From Dirofilaria immitis (lineage: Eukaryota; Nematoda; Chromadorea; Rhabditida; Onchocercidae): a stretch of 64,000 bases of DNA. Location of the stretch: positions 3,162,001 to 3,226,000 of the forward strand of contig JAKNDB010000107.1 in assembly GCA_024305405.1 (NCBI GenBank), in the 5' to 3' direction. The stretch's first letter is position 1; the number at the start of each line of letters is the position of its first letter. Both the position numbers and the translations under genes were made by a program. Below, one piece after another: positions 1-12,875 of this stretch. The notes under the pieces were generated by a model, which saw only the letters and a program-made list of their open reading frames with translations, was not told the DNA's origin and searched no databases.

Positions 1-96
1 AAATTTTCAATATATCACATATTCGTCATTTTTCATAATCTTTTTTCATGTCATATTCTAATAAATCTCTTAGTGAAATTATCATTTAGTACAAAC

Positions 97-3000
97 CTCC
101 ATTCCTTCGTTGATTTTGACATATTTCCTTTTTCTTGTAATAATGATCCGTCGAGAAATGCGTCTAAACTTGAATAATCGATGGTAGATATTGCAGCAGA
201 TTCTGATGTATTATTCTTATTTGTAGTTGTTTGCTCTTCTAGAAGTATTTTCAATTATCTGTCAATTAAAGATGATTACTTTTTTAATTTAATTATTTTT
301 ATTCATTAATTAAATTCGTTTTAATTGAAAATAAGCTAAAGGCTACATAAGTAAGCTCTAAATTTGGCACCAAATGTTAATTATTATTGTTAATTATTTT
401 TACTTTTTAAAATAAAATTGATCATCAACAAATCTTGTAATATAAGACTTTATCATTTCTGAATATAATGATATGATATATGATATAGCTGTTACATTAC
501 TCCTTAATGATCTTTCATGGTCACTGTTATGCAGTTTATATCAACCAAAGCATTTCATGGGATTTCACGAGCGGAAAGTTTGACACTTTAACTCAACGTT
601 ATAACATGATTGAAGCATTTTACGGTATGTGATAGTTATGCTGAATTTATGCCAAAGCTAATCTATACGTAGTATTTTTTTTTATGTTAAAAAGAATTTT
701 TTACTGAAAAACAAAATTTTACCACCACTATTTAAAAGTTCGTATTCAGGAGGGATTATTGTAGTTGAATCATGCGATGATGAAGTTTGATATTTGATTT
801 TATGATTGTTTGATGCTGAATCGTTTCTTAATAAATAATGCCAGTTAGTATCTTGATCAATATATGGAACATCAATCAATGCATCTTTATTCGATGCTTT
901 TTTGGTATTGATAATTCAACAATTGGATAAGATCCGTGTGTATGTTGACTTCCAGTCGGATGATAAGTTATACGTTCAACTTTTCTATCGCCAGCGTAAT
1001 ATATCTATAAAAAACAAAATATAGTAAAATTGATTGATCAAGATACTGAAAACAAAAATAATGTTTTAGAAAATTATCAAATTAATTTTTAGTAATAAAA
1101 ATTATGTCGAGATTTCTATGCAAATAATCAGCATGAAAAAAAAACCTATAATAATATAATCTAAAATGTATAATCATATGATATAAAATGTAGGATAACT
1201 CGTTTATTCACCTAAATTATCTTCATTGTATCCAATAAGATTATATCACAATGTACCTTTGTAAAACACCTAATATATAAGACATAAAGATTATTATTCT
1301 TTTAGCATTACTTCTGTAGCATATTACGTCATCTTTTTACCGGTTTAATACAATTATTCGAGATTCTTGCATGAAATTACCTGCTAAAGATCTGATTTAT
1401 TCGATTCCTAAGATAACTATATCTTATCTATCTTATTACGTAACAATTATCCTATAACGTCTATTGAATTTTACCGATATTAAATTCTTCATTAATCAAT
1501 AAACTTTTTATCAGAATTGTAATTCATGATAAAGAAGGATTTTTGCCGATTTTTCAAATAAACATTGATAAGCTTGAATTATCAGCAGTAAGTAATCAAA
1601 AAAGAAAACAAAATTCTTGTGAGACGTTATTCAGATCATCAAAATGAACCCGCTGTTGTCACAGATATTGCATAAACGAACGAATAGACATTAAATCAAT
1701 TGTTGCTGCATTGGTATTTAATAATTAAAAAATTTGCAATTTGTACATCATTTTATCAATGATATCAGCACAGTGCATTCAACAACATAGTTTTATCAGA
1801 TCGAATTATTAAACTTTAAATTACCTTTTTGAATCGTCTTTACCCTTGTACATTTTTTGTAACAATGCAAATTATCAGCAACAATCATTTTGAACTTTCA
1901 TGACTCCTGTTGAAATTTAGAACATTTTTTTATATATCATATTAAAGGAGAAGAAATGAACAAACTTGAGGCTTTTTATGTGGAAGACAATTTGTTGTCT
2001 GAATATCACGAAATAACTGATCGGTTACTTTTGTCTGATTAAGAAATCGGGTCGCGTTTTGTTTTAAATGATTTCTTGCTCGATCTTCTTGAAGGAAAAA
2101 AAAAGATTTATTTATTTGTTTTCTTTTACTTTCAACATTTTCCTTTTTCTTTCTCTTTTTTTTTTTTTTTAATAAACTAAATAACAGATGAAAAAATTTA
2201 ATCATCGCTATGAGAAAATGATAGATAAAAGAATGATAATTGATAAGCTTATTTTTATTACAAATATACAATTAAGATAGATGTATCGATTGATCTCTTT
2301 AATGAAATAACAATTGCATCTTGATTATCACTTTTTCTAGGTCAAGGCTTTTACCATCTATTAATCATTTTAATTTTTAAACTTTAACTAAATGGAGAAA
2401 TTTAAATTTTATTGATTTGCTACTTAGTTACTTCTTGATCACAGAATCTATTTGATGACAGCCATCGGTCAATTTTTAAGAGATGAAAGATGATGCAATA
2501 TTTCTATCATATATTACTTGTTTGACAAAAAAGAAAGAAATATTTCAAATACACTAATTAAATAAATGAAGCCAAGAAGTCGGCAATCAATCAATATGGT
2601 TGCAAATTATCTAAGCCTAATTTTGCTAAATTAAATCAATGAATTAAGTGATTTAAATCTTGAAATTAACTTGAAATTTATAAATTAAATTAAAAAAATT
2701 GCTAATAAATCCAAATAATTATCGATAATTTGATAAGGAATTCATTAAGTTGTTGATGCTTGAAAAGTATCAATTATTTTTAGTTTATTTTATAAAAGAA
2801 AAAAAGAAATTTAGAAATTACCGATATCTTTTGAATGTAAATTAACGGAAGGATTTGAATGAGAAGCGATCAATAAATCAACTTCTTTCGCAAGTTTTGA
2901 ATTTCTTATTTCCTCGTTGAAATGATTCTCGGGAATAGTAATACTCAGATTACGATAATTTGTTGTATCGTTAGATGTACGAAGACTGAAATCGTCGTGA

Positions 3001-3960
3001 TGCTCTTCCACCGAATAGAATTGCTGATTATGATTTAACACTTTTTCTGAAAATGTATTTAACAAAAGCATAATTCTCGTATTTTCATTAAACAAATGAT
3101 GAATTGAACTTATTGGAGGAAAGGTACAGCAATTTCGTAAAATTTTAAATTTTAATGAGGCGGATCGATCTATTCCAACAATTTATCTAACATTAATAGA
3201 CATACCACTGATAGTGTATCATCAAAAATGGTCTTATTGGAAATGTTAAAACATCGAGAATACATTTCTTCTATAAGCCTGAATTTTAATTTACTTCCGA
3301 ATGACAATAATAAGAATGAATTTGACATTTTATCACAAATTAAATGATATCAAATTATCGCTCTTAAAAATAAAATTCTAAAAAAATATTCCAATTAACC
3401 TGTTTGATAATCAGGAAAACGAGTTTCTCCGAAATGAGAAAAATCAGTATCGTAGTATGAATATGCAGTTTCAATATGTGGTCGTGCAACAGGTATGGAA
3501 CATGAGATATTGCTACAACCAGGTGTTTGTTGTGAATTTGCTGAACAATTATTATATTGATTTAGTTGAAATCCTTCTGAAAATATCGATCTCGAGAAAT
3601 AGCATATTAACATTTATGATTGATGAATTATTCCCGATAATTCCTTCTCGCTATATTTTTAAAATAATTATATTTTGTTATAACCTTGAAAATTAGCTTT
3701 TGATACAGGTATTTGCGGTTGTTGACGAGATGAATAGTGACTATTTGTTGCATATAGCGAATTTCTCTGGCGACCATCAATACGAGAATCTTTTGCTGTA
3801 ATTGAGAATCGCTGTTGATTCATCAAATAAATCCACCGCGGACAGTATTTCAGTTTACGGAGAAAATAGCTCCTGCAAGCATCACATATAATTAATGATA
3901 TTATCAATGATACTATCAATAATACTATATGATTAATTGATATGTTCAAGCTTTTAAAAA
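97..3960 (-). CDS. Single-pass membrane protein, unrecognised (partial, 3' end off window)
   Basis: Five exons read on the minus strand, 5' to 3': about 3685-3960, 3400-3576, 2822-3046, 723-1004 and 97-238. The first holds one strong membrane segment (HIVLLIVSLIISLIICDACR) followed by a basic juxtamembrane stretch (YFLRKLKYCPRWIY). The rest is Ser/Thr/Asn/Tyr-rich and looks like a disordered cytoplasmic tail. The joins 3685/3576 and 3400/3046 keep phase (each G|AA). Joining 2822 to 1004 does not keep phase, so an exon inside the 1.8-kb gap is probably missed. Exon 723-1004 needs one extra base in the T6 run at 898-903 to stay open; it then joins 238 in phase. The start was not found; it may lie above 3960. 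I do not recognise the family. Topology and one-gene status are inference from spacing, strand and phase. Confidence 0.5.
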
Positions 3961-3999
3961 AAATAAAACTCAACCTTCAAATTTTCAGAATAATCCACA

Positions 4000-6300
4000 A
4001 TTAATAAATAAGATAGTGTAGTATAATCATATCATTCGGCTATAAATACTTCCGCTAAAGTACATAGAAGCATCGTACTATTACATATGTATGCAACAAT
4101 CTGAAAGAATTTAAATCTAAAAATCTTAAAGTTCAAAGGTTAAACAAACTAACCTTTGTACGACTATTCCAAACGTATAAGAAATGTAATCAAAGTTACA
4201 ATAAACATTAAAAATGCAAAATAAACAAATGATATGATATTTTTCAGAATAAATCAATATTTTTAGATTGATCTAAATAGCAGAATTATCAGAACCTACG
4301 CGATAATGAATTGAAATGACTATGGTATAATTAATGTCAATAAAATCACAATCATCATCCTGATATGAATTAATTATCACACTTATTCATTTTTCTGATA
4401 TGTAAAAAACTGATATGTAAGAATGATAATAAAAAAAGCAAAATTCGAATTTTATTTTTACGAAACATTTAGTTTATATGAACAACGTTTTCCTAAAAAT
4501 CTGATGTGATCAAGTGATTTTAAGTAATTTCATTAATTATAACTTAAAATAATAAAAGAGAGATATTACACAAATAAGAGAATATTTTATTTATTACAAT
4601 CATTTTGATCATTCAGTTTAGATTACTTTGAAATCATTTATTGATCATATAAAAGTACGGTAATGATATCAATTGCTTAAACTCATTATGTTGAATTTGA
4701 TCAATTTCTTTTCGCCCAATCGTTGCAATATTTCTTTTTTCTTTCATTTTGTTTTACTTCATTTTTCTGTTGCAACGATTTTCTATAAAGTTAAAATTAA
4801 AAAGTTTGAAAGCTGAAGTCAGAAGATGGAAGAAAGAGAATGATAAGTAATGTGTGACCTTTTAGAACAACAATTGTAGATGGCTAATATATTGATAATG
4901 ATTTAACTTAACGGTTGTATTCATGGATATAAATGTTAGTTTGATGTAAACGAATTGGCTTATCGTTATGGAGATAAGGGATAAGATGAGATAAAAAGAT
5001 GGCCAAACATTCTCGATAGCAGCTATTATCTATTAGGCCTATAAAAATGTAATAATAATGCTTGTTCAGAAGATTTGGATAATCATTCAATATTTCTCAA
5101 TTATTTGATCTTATCACCTAGCAAAAAATGAGTTAGAGAATTTATATTAATTTTCACGACTGTCCTGTTTTTAGGGCATCTTTTTTTTTTAAGATATCAT
5201 GAAAAACTTTGAATTTTTTCATGATATCACAAAAAATAGCATACATTTTATCAGTAATGATTTAAATTTAATAAATTTGATAAATTGCTGTATTATTTCA
5301 AAAATAAAGCGCAGTTATTGATCAAAAAAAAAACAACGAAAAAAAATTTAGAAGTATTGTTAAGAAATTGCTGAATTTCAGTGATAATTAAATCACGTAA
5401 TGTTGATAAAATCATTGAAGGATACATTTGCTTGTCTGTATGACAATATGTAAAATGAAATACTTATTTACTCCTTAATTTAATCGCAAATGATAATAAA
5501 ATATAGGAGATAAAGAATACAACTGATCAATAAATTTCTATTGCGATCATATGAGATGATCGTTAAATGGAAAAGATAATTTAAATTTATAGACAAATTA
5601 TATGTATTAGTCAGCAACAAAAATAACTGAGCAGATGGCTAAACCAATAATTAGGCTTATATTTCTTAGATATTTTAACCAATTTATCGAATTTGTTAAA
5701 TTTAAATAATCACTGATAAAATGTAAGCTGATCTTAAGCTAGTGGTGATAAGTCTAAAATTTCTTAAGCACTGAAAGTGATATTATAAGGCATATTTTAA
5801 TAATAAAAAAGTAAGCTAAGTTGTTTTTGAACATTAAAATTGAAAAATAAGTAATTTTAAAGAATAATGATGTATTAATTTTAACAAAATGCAATAAAAG
5901 GGAAAAATTCGAAGAAGGAGAAGAACTGATAAGATAGTATCAATGGCAACTGATAAAGAAAAATATAGAAAATGAAAAACAGTATAAAAATTAAAATATT
6001 AAAGCCTGAAGCCTAGAACTTTGCTCACTATACGTCACAATAATGTACTTAATCTTTCACAAATCCATTAATTAAATTACACATCAGTTTAACTGACATA
6101 CTTCTATAAGTTTGTTGATAAAAATTCACGTATTATTAGTCAGCCATTCAAACGTGAGCGGAAGTGATTAATGAAAGAAGTGATTAATTATACACACTGA
6201 TAAGCCAAATATCCTAATGATGACATTACATAAAAACCAGAGAAATGATCCTCGTGCTATATTTAAGCATTCATCTTCTGAGAGAGAAAAATAGCAGGTT
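4000..6300. other. No gene seen
   Basis: Very AT-rich DNA with frequent stops on both strands. The only structure I noted is a 14-bp inverted repeat at 5193-5229. It may contain 5' exons or the promoter of the membrane-protein gene to the left, but none could be supported. Confidence 0.5.
5193..5229. repeat. Perfect-stem inverted repeat (hairpin)
   Basis: GATATCATGAAAAA is followed after about 8 bases by its exact reverse complement (TTTTTCATGATATC), giving a 14-bp stem. It sits next to a T10 run. No gene is near enough to assign a role. It could be a short palindrome of chance origin in AT-rich DNA. Confidence 0.5.
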
Positions 6301-6307
6301 TACTTTC

Positions 6308-6580
6308 TTAACACTTATTATACTCTACTGATAATTTTGTTGCAGAGTAATCAGAAATGATATTTCTATTTGCTTGATATGAACTGCCCGATTTTAATTC
6401 GTCGATCTTCTTAGTTCTCTTCACGTCTATTTCGTCGCGTCTCGAGATTGTCCGAGATTGCTCATTAAAAGTCATAAAACAAGAATTTGCCATCTGAAGA
6501 AATGCTTCCATACTATACTTTATTTCTAAAATTACAACTAAAAGCTTTTCATCAAATAAATTTCCATAAAATATCTTCAT
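6308..6580 (-). CDS. Possible small ORF or upstream exon (90 codons)
   Basis: A 90-codon open frame starts with ATG at 6580 and ends at a stop. Its N-terminal third is hydrophobic (LLVVILEIKYSM) and its middle is charged (SRRDEIDVKRTKKIDELK). It lies on the same strand as, and about 2.3 kb upstream of, the membrane-protein gene, so it could be a 5' exon or part of the leader. No family is recognised, and length alone is weak evidence in this composition. Confidence 0.2.
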   Translation of the reverse strand: MKIFYGNLFDEKLLVVILEIKYSMEAFLQMANSCFMTFNEQSRTISRRDEIDVKRTKKIDELKSGSSYQANRNIISDYSATKLSVEYNKC

Positions 6581-6599
6581 TTTATATTCTTTTTATACT

Positions 6600-8550
6600 T
6601 CTGCTATAGATATTCTTGTGATATCTCTTTCATAAATTGGAAAAAGTAAAAAGATAAGATATGGATGTTTAAAAAGCTAATCAAATAAGAATATTATTAA
6701 GTTAGTTTTGTAAACAGTAGTCTTTAACTCTTTTATTAAGTAATAATTTCAATATTAAATCAAAATAAAATAAATTTCGATTTATCAAAAAGTTTTTAAT
6801 TGTCGCAAATTTGACATTTTCTGCAGGAAATTAATTTAATTAAAATAAAAATAGAAATGAATTGATAGAAATGATGCTTAATAATAGAGATGAAGTAATT
6901 ATTAATTAATTAATTAATTATATAGGATAGATAGTTTGAATTAAGAATAGAGAAAAGTTAGTGTTAAGAGAGAGGAATAGTTTACAAATGTGGTAAGGAA
7001 AATGCGGTCGATTTATGTTGTTCAAAACCTTTTTCCTCCAACTTTGGATGATGCTACTCGTCTACAACGCCAAACTTTGTAAATACGAAAAATGTATACA
7101 AGAAAGTAGGAGAGAAGAATGTTGCTGTAGCTCCTGACCATTCATTTCATCTATTTAACAATATCAACAGTTGCTTCTCGTCATCGATGCTTTCTGGAAC
7201 ATCGAGATTTAAAATTACAGCAATTTCAATTTGTGATCTATCTATCGCTTAGAGATAAAGCAGAGAGATGTTGGAAGGAAGAGAGAAGAAGCACGAGGTA
7301 GAATACTAACTTCAGGTTTTTAGCTAGCGACATTGTCGAGAACTAAAGGGAGCGATTTGGAAATTATTGATGATCGATGCGGATCTGTTGATTGCAACGG
7401 TAGTTGTTTGCAGTAATAGCATCCGCTGCACTGTGAAGGAGACTTTTTTCAAATAAAACTTGAGCTGAGGAATGAAGTTAGAAGAACCTAATAACTGAAG
7501 ATCAGAGTATGTGAGGTCTTAACTTCTTCAGATCATCGATCGTTCGGTAATAACACTGCATATTTCGTAAACAGAACTATTATTGTGTTGGTATTGTGTT
7601 GTTGCTGATACTGAAGAAATGATCACAATAATCATATCATTTATATGAATGAGCAAGCAGCAAGCTTAGCTTATCAATAAATGTTCATTGTCTCGTAATT
7701 AAGTTCTCTTAATTAATTGCATTTCACACTTGATCGATCGTCCCCAATAAACTCGTTTATCTCTTCAAAAATGATCACCTCGATAATTAAAAAGTATAAT
7801 AAAAAAGAATTTATAGATAGCTAATATCACCTGTCACAATTCCCTATACATCACTTATCATAATAACCTTCAAAGCATGATAGAAAGATATAATTATCAG
7901 GTACAAATAGATAGGAATGGATTGCTCTCTGTTTATATGGACAATCAATCATGTAAAATTCAAAAAAAAAATATAAAATTTTTTGCGTATTTTATTGTGA
8001 CGAATCATTAATTTTTTTAATACACGAAGTTGCATGTGATAAAATTTTATAGCATTATTAAATATAAGTTGAATTTATTCGATATCATGGAAAAAATGAT
8101 AAGAGAAAAGTGGTTGATTATTTTAAGGCACTTTTTGGATCAAACATAATCTAATCAATTAATCAATCACTCGCCATAATTACTTCATAGATTCAATCAA
8201 TTGAGAATTATTTGGATCTGCAATTAAACGAAAAAACAAACATATTTTATCCATCCATAAATGTGGTATATTGCTCAAGATAATAATATCATAGAAATCG
8301 AGAAAACACTAATTAGCAGTTGATTAAGCTAAAAATTCCAAACGATATGGATCTGGAGTTATGTGATAGCCAAGTGAAGTGATTGCATATCATTCTAATG
8401 AAGAGATTTCAAACCATTATTATCAGGATCAATGCATATTGATCATATAGATGGCTCGATAATGCAAAAATTGATATGCATACAAGAAATTATATTACTT
8501 TTATGTGATCAATAATAAAAGCTAAGAAACTTTATTTTGTTATCATTTTT
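6600..8550. other. No gene seen; ATTA-type simple repeat at 6896-6921
   Basis: Non-coding on inspection. It holds a short (ATTA)n tract near 6896-6921. The part from about 7000 to 7640 is somewhat less AT-rich than its surroundings but has no long open frame on either strand. Confidence 0.45.
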
Positions 8551-8629
8551 AGTATGATTATTTCCATACATCTTAAAAGCAAAAAATGTTCTGGAGAATT
8601 CTTCTCAATCAGCGATTATTCGCTTTCTG

Positions 8630-8793
8630 TTTCGAAATTAATTCATTGTGCTTCATTATCTGTTTCGAGATCAATCCATTTTGTTTCTTCTCCTATTTCA
8701 AGATCAATTCATTTTGTTTCTCCCCTGTTTCGAGATCAATTCATTTTGTTTCACTATCTATTTCGAGGTCAATTCATTTTGTTTTAAACATGT
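8630..8793. repeat. 33-bp tandem minisatellite, five copies
   Basis: Five head-to-tail copies start at about 8630, 8663, 8696, 8728 and 8761, with a unit beginning TTTCGAGATCAATTCATTTT. The period is 32-33 bp with a few substitutions per copy. The unit carries no stop in any plus-strand frame, so overlapping open frames appear, including a 118-codon one at 8586-8942 with a repeated hydrophobic and aromatic pattern. I read these as by-products of the repeat, not as protein evidence. Confidence 0.8.
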
Positions 8794-10008
8794 ATTCCAC
8801 TGTTCTCATTCATTTATTGCTTGTACTTCGGATGTCCATTGGTCGCAATATAGAATCTGAAAAGAATTTGAATGAAGCCATTCAGAAGGAGAATCATGTA
8901 CTGCTGAAATATATGGAAAAGTTGTTGGAATTTGTTTACTGATCAAACTATTATTGATTGTTATATATTTATCATCATCGTAGTTGAAAGTTGAAACGAT
9001 TCCCGACGGAGGCAGTCAGTAGTTAAAATAGAAATAATCATTGGACACCTGACATCATAAACATCTCTGAAGAGTGATAGAGGCAAATCATGCTAACATC
9101 TTAGTCTCATATCATTAAAAGTATATTTACATTATCTTATCAGCATCTAAACAGAACTGATGAATTTCCTTAACATTCACCATCACTTTTGTCCTCAAAC
9201 TAATCTCAGCTTATCTGGTTAATCATATTGATAACATAAATGCTTCATAAAGCAATGGAAATATTAATTATGAGCCAAGGAAAAATGAACATAGTGATAA
9301 GAACAAGCAAAATGAAAGCATGCCAATGGATCGTTCAAGCAGTTGTAAACTTCCTATAATTTTTTTCAAATCATTCATATCGTTAAATATCAACCCTATC
9401 CTAAGAAAAATCTCTAGCAAATCTCTTAAATATATTTTCTTAGAATATTATCATTGATACAGGAGAAATATAAAGAAGTAATCGAATATCTGCATAAGGT
9501 AAAAACTTTTGCACTATTAATCTTACCTGCAACGAAAATCATTCTTCATCATCAGTAATTATAAAATCATTGAGAGATGCAACTTCGATAAATTCATGCG
9601 AAGTTTAAAAGCTCAGTTAAGGTAGGTGGTATAGGAATTGGAGAAAAATATGTCATTGAAAAAATTAGCCAAAAACGAGATGTCTGTGATTGAACTTAGA
9701 CGAGAAATAAACTCATTCCTTCGCTCAGTCATTTTTACATTCAAATTTTTATATCAAAGAATATTTCGCATGCTTATCTTGTTCGTCATCGCTTTTACTT
9801 TTAGAACGATCGTAAGTCGTAACTGTAACGCTAATATATCAAAGCCTATTGCTAATGTATATGTCGGAATTTAGCGATCAATTAATACATAATATTGGAA
9901 GACATACAAAGAAACTTGCTACATTATACAAATAAAGCCTGAACCCGAAATGCTAAATCTATCGTAAAAATACAGTAATCAAAATTAATGAAAGTTAATA
10001 CTGTCAAT

Positions 10009-10165
10009 TTGAAAATATTTATATCACCCCTTATTTTTTTGTCAAGAAGTTGCAAGCGGATATGCGAATATTGACGTATCTTGGATATTTTGAAAATATT
10101 TATATCATCCCTTTTTCTTTTTGTCAAGAAGTTGTAAGCGGATATGCGAATATTAACGTATCCTG
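10009..10165. repeat. 81-bp direct tandem duplication
   Basis: Two adjacent copies share a block beginning GAAAATATTTATATCA and ending GCGGATATGCGAATATT, at about 10011 and 10092. They differ by a handful of substitutions and small indels, so the duplication is not very recent. It is intergenic. The open frame through it on the minus strand is a consequence of the repeat. Confidence 0.75.
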
Positions 10166-10169
10166 AGCC

Positions 10170-12870
10170 TTCAGATATTTCAAAGTCAGAAATTCGAGAT
10201 ATTTGAAATGGTTTTCGATAAGTAATGCTAGTTGCAATCGTTGACTTTCAGATTTTTAGTTTCTGTCACATGAAATAAAATTTCTGTTAAGTCTTGTTTT
10301 TTCAGTTTTGTTTTTTTCCAACGAAAATTCAATAATGCTTTTGAGCCAAATGCTATCGATTTAGATTCAAACTATTTTGAATATGCTGATATCTCGGGAA
10401 AAAATAGATCATATATGGAATCTTATGTATGATATGAAAGTTCTCTCTCTTTTAACCTATTACCGTGGAAAAGTGCAGTACAACATGAAACCCTAGGAAT
10501 AAATGAACCTAATCTTTTAAATGAGAAATAATTGCAAAAACGAAACACTAAATTATACATGGAAGAATAGGTTACGAAGGAAACTGTAAATAATCGTTTG
10601 TTTACATCTATTATTTTTAAGAATACAAAACTTTTATTATTAATTACATTACATTTTTCATGAATATCCCGTTCTTTCGTTTTATTTTTTAACAATTCAA
10701 TAAAAATAATTAGAAACATTTAGGAATATTTATAGCCTTTCACGAACAATTTAAAAATCACAATTGAATGCGATTGTATAGTATGTATGATTGTATAAGC
10801 AATGAAGTGAAAGGAAGATGTATGAAAAAAAAATTAGATGAACACTATTTAAAAGAGACGAAGCTCTTCACATTAAACAAAATATATAACTTTTAAAAAT
10901 AATGAAAATTCTTTACAACTTAAATAGAAACTTCCATTTTCTTAAGAGGAAATAAATCATTTAATTCTTATTTTGCTTCCTTTTTTAATAAAGATTTAAA
11001 ATCAAATTGCGGCCAAAAAAATCATTTCAAATAATCATTCCATTAAAAGCATTTAAATGTTATCATATCGTGAGAGATACAAAAAACAACAACAATGCAG
11101 TGATAACATTCTTATTATTATTCATTATTTCCAATGAAAGTAGATCTCTAATCTATCAAAGAACTAAAAACGACATTTAATCACTACTTGCTAGCATCGA
11201 AATAACGAACCTACGAAAAGAAATTAAATAAATGAGATCTATATTCCATCTACGAACAATAAAAAGCTGATAAGATTAAAATTTTCAATTCCATCATATA
11301 GAAAAATATTGAATAATGGAAACGACATAATGAATTACTGGAATGTAAAGATAGTCTTTTCCTCTCTCCATACTCTTAAAACCTGGAATCAATAATCGTA
11401 TAACATGTAATCGAATAAAAAAATGACACGCATAAATATATCACAGAATAAGTAGAAACCTGAAATATTAACTAACGATGCTAATTTTGAAGTAATAGTC
11501 ATTGATAATAAACACCGAATTTTCGAACTATAACATAAATTAGGAATTATGCTGAATTAAACCGTATAGAAATGAAAGAATGAATAAAGAAATTATAGGA
11601 AACATGGAGGTAACTAACAAATAACAAAGAAGTGTAATATGCAAATGAGTATTATAGCGTAGAATTATGCATGGAATATTACAAAAAAGAAAGCAGTGAA
11701 CCAAGCAGAATACATGAAGATGTAAAAAGAAAATAATAACATTGCATTCGCAAAAATATAGATACTTTGATAACGATATTTATTATCAAAATATCTAAAT
11801 TTTTGAAAGTTTATTTAAAAATGCTATTTTATCCAATTCTCAATAGAAAGAATAGCAATGTTGAGCGGCTAAGTTAATACCCTGTTTACAGTTTAATGCA
11901 CATAAGTAAATCTTGTGTTAAAGAAAGTTATGGACGAATTTGGCATCATCAAATGTCATTCTAGATTGCCATTTTTATGTATATCACTGTCACGCATATT
12001 CAAAGCTCAAAATATATCTGTTAAGCAAATGCTGTAAATATGCACAAAAATACCTGCTTTGAGATAATTTTATAAATTATCATGATAACCATTGAGAATT
12101 TTCAAATTATATTTTAAGTCAAATTTTTTTAAATTTAGTACATGGGTCTAAATATATTTCGTTCACTTTTAACAATCTATTTAATTATTATCCTTTCTGC
12201 ACGAATTTATTTTAAAAAAGGCTTTAAATATCGCTGTAGCAACTTCAAAAAAATAAGCAGAAGCGTAGTAAATTAAAGAAACCCCTCAAAATTGACGGTA
12301 TACTAAAAATTCTACAACCGAAAAAATATTTTTGCACCTTAATGATATCCATTTCCGTTGTATAATACCTGATATAACAGCTGATACAACAGCTAGTCAT
12401 ACAAAGACAAATGTAAATAACAATTAAACTCTCCTATATAGATAAATAGCTCCTAAACCGATCTAAAATTTAACGCTCAATTTGATTAATATTCACAATA
12501 ATACCACGTATTCCTTCTCATTTAGTTAACGATCATTTCACCCCAATGTTTTAATCTTTTTAATAGTCTTTTTTGCGAACCACGCAATAAGATCTGGATC
12601 ATTCGGGTCGCATTTCCCGTTATATCTAAATTTTCATTAATTTAAACAACAGAGAAAACGTTAAGTGGAAAGAAATGATTGATTGTCATAGTCTCATTTT
12701 TTAATGTCGCTTTTATATTAATCGCCAAAATAAATAATTTTTCGTCTCAGAATGCACTCAAAGGATAATGTAATATAAATTAAATTTGAAGCACAATTTC
12801 CTCACTTATCATGAACAAAAGTCGATTTAAATTGATATCGACTGTTGTTAATAATAATGAAAGAGAAAAT
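10170..12870. other. No gene seen
   Basis: AT-rich DNA with no open frame that shows a recognisable family or splice context. It may contain the 3' untranslated region of the MGAT1 gene, which is transcribed leftward and ends at 12876. Confidence 0.5.
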
Positions 12871-12875
12871 AAATT

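Noticed and set aside
8586..8942. 118-codon open frame with repeated peptide
   Set aside because: Created by the 33-bp minisatellite and open in three frames at once; no splice or family support.
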